Shown: in pieces, positions 42,401-48,431 of the stretch
Layout: every line of letters starts with the position of its first letter
How positions within the stretch are numbered: the stretch's first letter is position 1
Source of the DNA: an uncultured Pseudomonadota bacterium
Lineage (GTDB): Bacteria > Myxococcota_A > Polyangia > Nannocystales > Nannocystaceae
NCBI GenBank assembly: GCA_913061055.1
Contig: CAJXVA010000012.1
Location: 1 to 48,431 of the forward strand
DNA: 48,431 nt
Reading direction: 5' to 3'
Position numbers and translations under genes: made by a program
Notes under the pieces: generated by a model
Databases searched by the model: none
What the model was told of the DNA's origin: nothing
Seen by the model: the letters and a program-made list of their open reading frames with translations, nothing else

Positions 42401-45400
42401 TGCGCGCTACAGCGACAACTCCTCGAACGAGGTCCCCGAGCTCGAGTACGGCGTCCGGGCCGAGCACGCGCACGCCGGCACGCTGTCGGAGTCCGATGTC
42501 GATGCGGCAACGCGATACGCCAGGCTCGCCTATCAGGCGCTGCGCGGGCTTCGTCCGCGATCTGCCCAGCACTATGCCGAGGTGAGTGCAGCACTGCCCG
42601 AGGATCCGCAGATGGCGGTCGGCCCCTTGGGTGCCGCGCGGGCCCACGCCCTGGCCCCGTTGCTGGCCGACGATCTCGCGTCGCAGCGGGCGCCCGGCGA
42701 GCAGCTGGGGCCCGCGGTGTCTCTCGCCTTCGAGTCGTACGACACCGCCTCGGAGTTGGAACCGATGCACAGCGCACACCCCGACTCCGCGGTCCTGCAG
42801 CTCGTGCTTGCGGAAACCGAGACTCGGCACGGACGGCACGAGGCGGCTCTGGCGTTGCTGGGTGACCTGGAAAAAGACGCGCCGACAAACCCGTTGGTCG
42901 CCGTCGTGGCCGCCATGGCCCACGCCGGAAATGACGACATCGAAGGCGCCAAAGCTCTGATCGCACGAGGTCGCGGCGAGCATCCGCAATCGGCGTTGTT
43001 TCGACACGCGGCCCTCCCCGAATCCGTGTTGGGCGCTCGGCCTGGCCTGCCCGCCTGGGTTCGGACCGCGAAGGCTTATGGTGACCGGCTCGCAAGCGTC
43101 TCCTCCCAGGACATGCTCGCTCTGGTCCCGCGCTACCGCAGCCACACCGAGGTGGGCGCGGACGGCTTCTTCCCACTGGCGTGGGAGCCCCGTGCAGACG
43201 ACCCCTTGAGCGCACAAGGCCGCGGCGGAGAGTGGCTGTCCATCAGTCAAGACGCTCGCGCATCCCGATGCGTGGGCGAGGAGTGCTTGCGTCCCACGCT
43301 CGAGGCGCTCGCCGGACAGGGGTACACCCAACACTTCCTGCGAAGCACGACATTGCCCGCGGGCGAGGCGACCGAGGCCACGCTCAGCAGCTCGACCAAC
43401 GTCTGGGCGATCGCCAGCGTCCCGGTCGGCGGTCGCGTCTTCACGCTGGTCGCATCTGCACCTCACGCCCGCGCGGACGCCATGCTCACGGCCTTCGCCC
43501 TGCTTCGCCAAAGCTTCGCGCCGCTGGACTCGGTGGTGCCTGCCTTTGCCGCGGCGACACTTCGTGCAGACGGCAGCACGTTGGTCGATCGGATCCGACT
43601 GAAGGCCCGCCTCGAGGCCGGTGCCACCGAAGGCGAGGACTGTCCGGCGCCCCAGGCCTTGGCGAGCGCATCCACGTCCGCCGCGGCCGAGCTGATGCTC
43701 GATCTGTATCTTTCGTCGTCCACGGTCGCAGCCCGCCGGCGCGTGCTGGCCTGCGCAACGCCGGGGCACCGTACATCTCGACGGCTCGCACTGGCCACGT
43801 TGCTGGACGACGACGCCGGCCTGCATGCGTGGGGTCGCAAGTCGGTCCTTCATCATCCTTCCCGCGCCCTGCGGGACGCCAAACACCTGATCCCGATGGG
43901 CGTCCCGCTCTCGGCACCGGACTACTTCGACCGCACCGAGACCGGACCCCGGGGCCGGATCGAGCTCGGCCTGGCACTGCCCGAGATCAGCGCCAAGCGT
44001 TGGATCGGGAAGCTGCTCGGCACCGGTAAAGAGGACGCCGCCCAAGACGCGTGGGTCATCGCTTCACAGCGGCCCGAGCTGGTGGGGACAACCCAAGCCT
44101 ATGACACCGCCGTGTTCGGCCCTCCCGGGCTCGCGTTCCTCGCGTTCGACATCCTCGAGGTGACCGAAGCCACCACCTACGCCAAGGCGGTGCGGGCTCG
44201 TTTCGACGCCCTCGACCCCAAGACGCTGCCCAAAGAGCGCCGATGGGAGACCCGGTCTCTGGGCTACGGCTTGGTGGAACTCGGCGAGCCGCAGGATGGC
44301 CCCCGCCTGCGCGCGATGGCCAAGCGGTTCGACGACAAGGAAGAAGCGCACCAGAACATCGCCAAGATGCTGCGCCGGTTCAGCGACTGGCACGGCAAGG
44401 TGCTCGCGGGCAGCACCAAAGACGCCGAGTCGTTCAACCCGGCCCAGCGCGCGCTGGCTCGAGATGCCAAGACCCCTCGCTCCGCGGAGGTCCTGGCCAA
44501 CAGCCCCCTCCCCAACCTGCTTCCGACACGCCACTGGACGTTCTCCCGGGTCGCATCGCCCGGACTGTTCGCGAGCACCGTGCTCGACCTGACGCAACGC
44601 CTCGACCCCGGCGATCCCACCCAGCGCCTCATGGTCGACCGCGCCGTCGAGTCGATGCGCAAAGCCAACGGGTTCGACGCATTGCTCGAAGGCGGAGGCT
44701 TGGATCTTTCGGCACCGATCGAGTGCGCCAACATGGCCGGCGACAGCGGCTTTGTCTGTGCGGCGACGGTCCGCGACCGCGACGCATTGCTCACCGAGTT
44801 GGGCCGACGCGGTTACGACTCCGACGCGGGCCTGGCCATTGTGCTGCAGCTTTCCAACGGCGCGGGTCTGCTCCCGGTGGCGCTCAGCATCCTCCCGGCA
44901 CTGCTGCACGACCTCGTCTACCAGGAGCCCGCCAAGGACGAGGAAGAGCGCGAAGACCCGGCGCAGCGGCGAACCGAGCGGTTCCGCCACCGCAAGCGCA
45001 TCGCCGGCCACAACACCCACTACTACGCGATCATCGATGCTCAGACGTCTTCGATCGGGACCGACGCGGAGCGCTACCTGTTCGTTGGCGACCGGGTGTT
45101 GGTGTTCTCCAACGACTTCATGGCCCGCCGGGTCTTGTTCGAGCCCGATCCCGGCACCAAGAGCCTGGGGCAGGACCCGGAGTTCGTCTCGCTGACCCGC
45201 GACTGGAAAGACGGAAGTGCACTGCAAGCGGCGTTCATGGGGATGAGCTCCCCGATCGACGATGCCAGCGTCGCCAGCGAAGTCGTGGCCGATGGAAAGG
45301 GCATCGCGTTCCGGTACTCGGCCACCACCGATGCCCACATCGGAGACATGACAAACGCCCAGGCTCACCTCCCGCCCGGAGCCGTTAGCACCCTCGTCGT

Positions 45401-46703
45401 CGGGTACCCCAAGCAGAAGAACGACGACGACTTGCCCGAACTGACCGAGCTCGAGCTCGCTGCCGGCGATGTGGTCCCCCCGGCGGAGCTGCTCGTCCGC
45501 AGCACCGGCGCCGCGTTCGGCTGGTATCCCGCGGCCGGAGACGGACTGTGGAAGCGGTGGGTCCTCGCCCTCCCCTCCACCAAGGTCCTTCGCGCGGCCG
45601 CCACGAAGTCGGGCGCCCGAAGCCCCACGGACAAGCCCAAAAAATCACGGGCGGGCTGGTGGTATGCCGCGGCCGACGGCCTGGTCTTGATCGCCAGCAC
45701 CGAAGACCTGCTTCGCACGGCCCTCGCCCGCCCGTCCGGCCCCACGGGAGGTCCGTACCTGATCGGTCGCGCCACCTTCGACGGCGCACGGGCCTCCAAG
45801 GTCGTGGCAAAGCTACCAGCGACCGCCGCCAGCCTCGAACGGGTCATCCTCCGATTCTTCGCCGGCGCAGTGGGACTTGTGGAAGAACTCGGCTTCGAAG
45901 CCACGTGGGACCCGAGCACGCGCGTGGGCAGCATGCAGGGGCGAATGTCACTGCGCCTTCAGGACCGCGACGCCAGCGAAGTGGTCGACCAGTGGCTGGC
46001 CTCGGCCCGTTTCCGCAACGCCGCCGCCCTGCCCCGCACCCTCACCCGCGGCGAGACCTCCGGCACGCTGCGATTCAAGCTGGCCGTCGGCGACGCGCAG
46101 AACTTCGTCGACCAGTCCGTCTACCCCTCGGCCCGCGGGTCCGCCCGCGTCCTCGACGACACCCACGTCGAGCTCATCGTCCGTGCCAAGGCTCGGGACG
46201 CCGAGGCCACGGTCGCCCTGGATGAGGCCCGCAAGAAGGCGCTGCTCAAGACCTCCAGCGACCTACGGATTCACGACCCGGAGATCGAAACCGTCCGAGA
46301 CACCCTGACCAAGCCCGAAATGGACGCCACCGACAAGGCGGCCGCCATCACGAAGTGGGTCAACGAGCGGGTCGCGTACGAGGTCACCCCGCGCTCCATC
46401 GACGCCACCCAGATCCTCGAGGTCGGTCGCGGCGACTGCAGCGAGTACGCGCTGCTGACCGTGTCCTTGCTGCGATCCGCAGGCGTGCCGGCCGAGGTTC
46501 GCAGCGGTATGGCGGCCGAGGGCGGCGACATGGTCGCGCACGCCTGGGTCGCCTATCACGACGGGGAGCGATGGTTCGAGATCGATCCCACGTGGGGACG
46601 CATGGGGGTCACCGCAGGGCACCTGCCGCTGGAGGTGACCGATGTGCTGGCGCTGGTCTCGCTGGGGCAGATGGAGATCGAGACGATCGAGGTTGTGAAG
46701 TAG
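39453..46703 (+). CDS. giant (2416-aa) lipoprotein with transglutaminase-like C-terminus
   Basis: ATG 39453 is preferred over GTG 39450 because GAGG (39443-39446) lies 6 bases upstream. A signal with lipobox (RALWLGLLCLLAAC) starts a very long helical, TPR-like solenoid (about 20-1400), rich in EAA/LAR helix pairs. Residues about 1690-2200 are mixed alpha/beta with two similar stretches (YLFVGDRVLVFSNDFMARRV; ADGLVLIASTEDLLRTAL), reminiscent of DUF3352-type domains. The C-terminal transglutaminase-like domain (about 2280-2410) keeps the triad: Cys2329 in GRGDCSEYALL, His2363 in VAHAWVAY, Asp2378 in FEIDPTWG. It should be exported and lipid-anchored. The domain may crosslink, cleave or only bind its target. 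The stop lies 6 bp from that of the convergent L-domain gene. Confidence 0.88.
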   Translation: MAPRALWLGLLCLLAACAARLDGPGALTRQRLEQHAELAAQDHAQRAKFAGDLGLGTDAVFHATQRLEQAHATVRVARATEAPRAELAPAERELRRAARMGLELGRRFGDGNLVLSSALAMRRPDPDDLIWGCEHSEYWDGSPTMLLKRVEEDPEAWLAAWHMLRRDDAPLRGVPDSKQPPPGAVLREVGVAANDLRWSLLAAEIRTGALSQRAIELAATIAEHDPSDLRARILLELREAMRAGTMVPDADLFSDQTLQWSPLSALSRARRRSETYPDAPAIQLHYAHRLLDRGLSGDALMVLEAAEPKWSSDSQRDIAELIEGLALVHAGKAEAYDLWRSKHEGAAFLAADRSLGDWRRQTMDWGTFPSAETTLGAALQAALLRRVAFRDPDLGREDDVRVWASGALGRRDRRWVRERIGPLLPLLERCLDQGAGALLCAPLIGQPYAHATWALSDAGLDHAAADPLLAWVGAAKLDDAGWRVILDARNTTLALSSGFTQAYVPGLIARGSLEEADDWLQRFGNTLPTQQLAALQLTLADRLAGRGEAGDAAGSWFDARWLGDAPSVPLGKVTTLDASSVWPVRMRAAGAAVAAGSFSKAAEIYSQLAEGSPAPASSMLHGLAGRAAFEAGNVEEAKAHLAKVPADDPARRETEALILAAAGDVPGARASLLDLWPRRDSASLHLLELGVSLQTDAGLEAMSRGGMLSYSVERAVELGSVTDLKTLARMQALSTDREQAWKDSDALVPELVGTAIDWGTEALNGTTRLRDAKPLATKLIALYQRQSFSQSEAILDLMLLTGEHQAALSLARTEIPEDGVYALESTHALVRLHRAALDGTVSDDALWHEWRWRNGLGGTNEHEGLLDNAKGATMLGYACMLLSDAPDDPRALPTCKRAWEAERATNWQSAVNYSYLLLQQEVPSPTALAAIFEGRPPPPYQATTAPLRDRADIAVLHQNLGAWLSMGNQPERAAQSRIEAHAFARYSDNSSNEVPELEYGVRAEHAHAGTLSESDVDAATRYARLAYQALRGLRPRSAQHYAEVSAALPEDPQMAVGPLGAARAHALAPLLADDLASQRAPGEQLGPAVSLAFESYDTASELEPMHSAHPDSAVLQLVLAETETRHGRHEAALALLGDLEKDAPTNPLVAVVAAMAHAGNDDIEGAKALIARGRGEHPQSALFRHAALPESVLGARPGLPAWVRTAKAYGDRLASVSSQDMLALVPRYRSHTEVGADGFFPLAWEPRADDPLSAQGRGGEWLSISQDARASRCVGEECLRPTLEALAGQGYTQHFLRSTTLPAGEATEATLSSSTNVWAIASVPVGGRVFTLVASAPHARADAMLTAFALLRQSFAPLDSVVPAFAAATLRADGSTLVDRIRLKARLEAGATEGEDCPAPQALASASTSAAAELMLDLYLSSSTVAARRRVLACATPGHRTSRRLALATLLDDDAGLHAWGRKSVLHHPSRALRDAKHLIPMGVPLSAPDYFDRTETGPRGRIELGLALPEISAKRWIGKLLGTGKEDAAQDAWVIASQRPELVGTTQAYDTAVFGPPGLAFLAFDILEVTEATTYAKAVRARFDALDPKTLPKERRWETRSLGYGLVELGEPQDGPRLRAMAKRFDDKEEAHQNIAKMLRRFSDWHGKVLAGSTKDAESFNPAQRALARDAKTPRSAEVLANSPLPNLLPTRHWTFSRVASPGLFASTVLDLTQRLDPGDPTQRLMVDRAVESMRKANGFDALLEGGGLDLSAPIECANMAGDSGFVCAATVRDRDALLTELGRRGYDSDAGLAIVLQLSNGAGLLPVALSILPALLHDLVYQEPAKDEEEREDPAQRRTERFRHRKRIAGHNTHYYAIIDAQTSSIGTDAERYLFVGDRVLVFSNDFMARRVLFEPDPGTKSLGQDPEFVSLTRDWKDGSALQAAFMGMSSPIDDASVASEVVADGKGIAFRYSATTDAHIGDMTNAQAHLPPGAVSTLVVGYPKQKNDDDLPELTELELAAGDVVPPAELLVRSTGAAFGWYPAAGDGLWKRWVLALPSTKVLRAAATKSGARSPTDKPKKSRAGWWYAAADGLVLIASTEDLLRTALARPSGPTGGPYLIGRATFDGARASKVVAKLPATAASLERVILRFFAGAVGLVEELGFEATWDPSTRVGSMQGRMSLRLQDRDASEVVDQWLASARFRNAAALPRTLTRGETSGTLRFKLAVGDAQNFVDQSVYPSARGSARVLDDTHVELIVRAKARDAEATVALDEARKKALLKTSSDLRIHDPEIETVRDTLTKPEMDATDKAAAITKWVNERVAYEVTPRSIDATQILEVGRGDCSEYALLTVSLLRSAGVPAEVRSGMAAEGGDMVAHAWVAYHDGERWFEIDPTWGRMGVTAGHLPLEVTDVLALVSLGQMEIETIEVVK

Positions 46704-46709
46704 GCGGGG

Positions 46710-48236
46710 CTAGAGCGGGTCGACGCAGACGCCGACGTTCTCCAGGTGCCGGGGGAGATTGGTCGGAAACATGGGGAACGGCTCGTACCAGGGCACACAG
46801 GCCAGACCGGGCTGGCAGTCCCGCTCCCTGACGTCGCACAGCTCGGTGCAGCATCCGCCAGCTTCTGCCGAGCAGTCCGAACGCACGTCGGGGTTCACAC
46901 AGGCCAGGCCGGCGTTGCAGGCATTGATGAAGCTGCAGTCCTCGCCCGAGTTCCCTGCCCCAGGCTCCGAGGCCACGGGCGCGCACTGGTATGCGCTGTC
47001 AATCGGATAGCAGCCCTGCCCCGCGTCGCAGTTCTGCAGGATGGGGTCGCACACGATCTCGCAAAGGCGAAGTGTCCCCGAGGAGTTAGCGTTGCATCGT
47101 GCCTCGGTCGACAGACATGCCCCGACCTCGTGGTATCCGCGGCACATCGGCACGCACTCCCCATCACGGCAGTAAGAGTGTCGCTCACACGTGTCGAGCC
47201 CGGACCCCTGCTCTCCGAGAACAGAACAGGCCTCGTAGGGTCCACCAGGCTCATCGACGACTGGCCGACAGGCGATGTTGCTTGGAATCGCGTTGCCCTG
47301 AGGGTTGTACGGCATGCACTTCTGACCGAGCGGGCACGCGTCCCCCGGGACGTAGCATTCGAAGCCCTCGGACCACTCGCGTTCCTCAAAGGTCCCGGCC
47401 GGAACCGAGGCGCAGCTTGGGTCGTTGTCGTTGACAGAAACGTGCCAAGGAACTTCCAGGTCACCACACACTGCGACGATTTCGTCTGCACACAAGCTCC
47501 CGTTGAAGCTCACGTAGCAGAGCCCAACGTCCCCGACGTCTCGCAGTCCACCCAGCGACTCGAGCTCCGAGTTCGACGTCACGTGCAGGCCCCGCACCGT
47601 CCGAAGCTCGCGAAAGGCCGAGACGCGGCGGAGCGAGGGGTTCTCCAGAATGAGGACCGACCGATAGACTTCGCGTACCGAGAACCCCGCAAGCCTCTCC
47701 AACACGGCGTTGTGGGCGACGATGATGTCCCCCGATCCAGTTCCGAAGCCGCTGCCCTCCTCCCCGATCTCCCGCAGCGCGCTCAAGCCCTGGGTCGAGC
47801 GAAGCGCCGCGTTGTCCTGAATCCGCACATCTCGCCCGACCACCTGCAGACACGCCAGCGCATCGAGGCACACCAGGTCCTGCGAATTCATGATCTCCAG
47901 TGCACCGGTCACCTCCGTGAACCCGGAGACCTCGGCGAGGTCCTCCGCGGACTCGATGCGCACGTGCCCCTCGAACGTGCCGCGGTCGCAGACCGGCAGC
48001 TCAGTGCATCCGGGCCCCTCGAACTGCGGCTCTCCGGTGGAGGCATCCTCGCCACCGCTCGAGACTTCCCCCTCAGCCGAGCTGCCACCCGAACTGCTCG
48101 GCCCCACCGCGACCGACGTCGAACCCGCGCCTCCGGTCCCCGCCGACGGCTCGGTCACCAACGAGCGACACCCACCGACGATCGACACGGCACCGACCGC
48201 CGCTACGGCAGCCACCGTCTGCAGGAGGTACGTCAC
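46710..48236 (-). CDS. Cys-rich surface lipoprotein with receptor-L-domain-like repeats
   Basis: A 508-aa protein from GTG 48236 with GGAG just upstream. Signal and lipobox are SIVGGC (Cys23), and a Ser/Gly linker extends to about 75. Residues about 85-255 carry leucine-rich-like beta repeats typical of receptor L-domains (GALEIMNSQDLVCLDALACL, VRIQDNAALRSTQGLSAL, LILENPSLRRVSAFREL, LHVTSNSELESLGGL). Residues 255-508 hold more than 20 Cys in short knots (CPLGQKCMPY, CDPILQNCDAGQGCYP, CNAGLACVNP, CDVRERDCQPGLACVP) that resemble the CxxGxxC repeats of other myxobacterial surface proteins. It probably binds an external ligand. It is divergent from the Tat lipoprotein. Confidence 0.82.
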   Translation of the reverse strand: MTYLLQTVAAVAAVGAVSIVGGCRSLVTEPSAGTGGAGSTSVAVGPSSSGGSSAEGEVSSGGEDASTGEPQFEGPGCTELPVCDRGTFEGHVRIESAEDLAEVSGFTEVTGALEIMNSQDLVCLDALACLQVVGRDVRIQDNAALRSTQGLSALREIGEEGSGFGTGSGDIIVAHNAVLERLAGFSVREVYRSVLILENPSLRRVSAFRELRTVRGLHVTSNSELESLGGLRDVGDVGLCYVSFNGSLCADEIVAVCGDLEVPWHVSVNDNDPSCASVPAGTFEEREWSEGFECYVPGDACPLGQKCMPYNPQGNAIPSNIACRPVVDEPGGPYEACSVLGEQGSGLDTCERHSYCRDGECVPMCRGYHEVGACLSTEARCNANSSGTLRLCEIVCDPILQNCDAGQGCYPIDSAYQCAPVASEPGAGNSGEDCSFINACNAGLACVNPDVRSDCSAEAGGCCTELCDVRERDCQPGLACVPWYEPFPMFPTNLPRHLENVGVCVDPL

Positions 48237-48245
48237 TCTCCAAAC

Positions 48246-48297
48246 GTATCAAAAGGCAACATACCTACACCAGAGCCTCGGTTTCGCCCCCTGATAC
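48246..48297. promoter_or_regulatory. symmetric TGATAC elements in the divergent gap
   Basis: GTATCA (48246-48251) and TGATAC (48292-48297) are inverted copies. Read in their own directions, each is a -10-like TGATAC, lying 9 bp before the GTG at 48236 and 17 bp before the ATG at 48315. They may be paired promoters or a dyad for one regulator. Confidence 0.35.
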
Positions 48298-48314
48298 CGT
48301 GCCAGCGCTCCCGC

Positions 48315-48431
48315 ATGGATCGTCGCAAATTCCTCCTCGGCTCCGGAGTCACGCTCTGTGCCCTGCCGTCATGTTCCGACGAACCAGGCCCCGTGGACGA
48401 AGCGACTCCACCGCGCGAAGCCCCCCGCAAC
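48315..48431 (+). CDS. partial Tat-signal lipoprotein, runs off the window
   Basis: The first 39 codons from ATG 48315 read MDRRKFLLGSGVTLC, then ALPSCSDEPGPV, and stay open to the window edge. DRRKFLLG is a twin-arginine motif and LPSC a lipobox, so the protein is probably exported folded through Tat and then lipidated. Folded export suggests a cofactor-containing protein, for example one with a metal or FeS centre. A Pro/Glu/Ala linker has begun by the end, and no functional domain is visible yet. Confidence 0.75.
   Translation, partial: MDRRKFLLGSGVTLCALPSCSDEPGPVDEATPPREAPRN

Noticed and set aside
41115-44045. A 976-codon minus-strand open frame inside the giant lipoprotein gene
   Set aside because: It is antisense to a well-supported gene, Arg/Gly-rich and without motifs. 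High GC makes long shadow frames common. The same applies to minus-strand frames at 26571-28520, 29049-30998 and 44064-45368.

Overview
The window is 48.4 kb of GC-rich, densely coded bacterial DNA. Its style points to the Myxococcota, most likely the Nannocystineae. That placement is an inference from gene style, not from a marker gene. The signs are two large Ser/Thr protein kinases, about ten predicted lipoproteins with Ser/Thr/Asp/Gly-rich linkers, RCC1-like and Cys-rich surface proteins, TPR proteins fused to membrane segments, and very short intergenic gaps. I see no rRNA, tRNA, CRISPR array or transposase. Bases 2-20 are the Tn5 (Nextera) mosaic end, so the left edge is a library adaptor and not genomic sequence.

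Layout from left to right. (1) 0-2.8 kb: a LysR regulator divergent from an S-adenosylhomocysteine hydrolase (ahcY), followed by a decayed duplicate of the ahcY 3' end. (2) 2.8-8.9 kb: a subtilisin-like lipoprotein convergent with a minus-strand cassette of ECF-like sigma factor, single-span membrane protein and TPR-CHAT (caspase-like) lipoprotein. (3) 9.0-13.4 kb: a tightly coupled minus-strand set of class II glutamine amidotransferase, multi-span protein with a toroid-like C-terminus, small membrane protein and HTTM-type membrane protein. (4) 13.6-16.4 kb: a translationally coupled AAA ATPase / membrane protein / TPR-membrane protein operon, with a dyad covering the first start codon. (5) 16.5-24.6 kb: OB-like lipoprotein, TPR-membrane protein, Ser/Thr kinase, RCC1-repeat lipoprotein, DUF2891-like lipoprotein, small conserved lipoprotein and apaG. 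(6) 24.8-31.7 kb: a 1279-aa kinase-ATPase-TPR regulator followed 12 bp later by an unusual acetoacetate-decarboxylase-like / FAD-oxidoreductase fusion. (7) 31.7-35.4 kb: a protein with five zinc-ribbon-like repeats, a tiny membrane protein, cdsA and uppS, with three copies of a structured two-hairpin repeat. (8) 35.7-38.7 kb: YbjN-like protein plus PspA, M20 amidohydrolase, pterin-4a-carbinolamine dehydratase. (9) 38.7-48.4 kb: a lipoprotein, a 2416-aa lipoprotein ending in a transglutaminase-like domain, a receptor-L-domain-like Cys-rich lipoprotein, and the start of a Tat-exported lipoprotein that runs off the window.

How the parts may work together: the housekeeping content is methyl-cycle recycling (ahcY), phospholipid and undecaprenyl synthesis (cdsA, uppS), membrane-stress protection (pspA), apaG and phhB. 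The accessory content is mostly envelope signalling and surface proteins. The strongest candidate for an undescribed system is the sigma factor / transmembrane protein / TPR-CHAT lipoprotein cassette. Its topology would let an exported caspase-like protease cleave the outer part of a putative anti-sigma factor. Next are the kinase plus decarboxylase-oxidoreductase pair, the five-fold zinc-ribbon protein, and the GNRA-loop hairpin repeat family.
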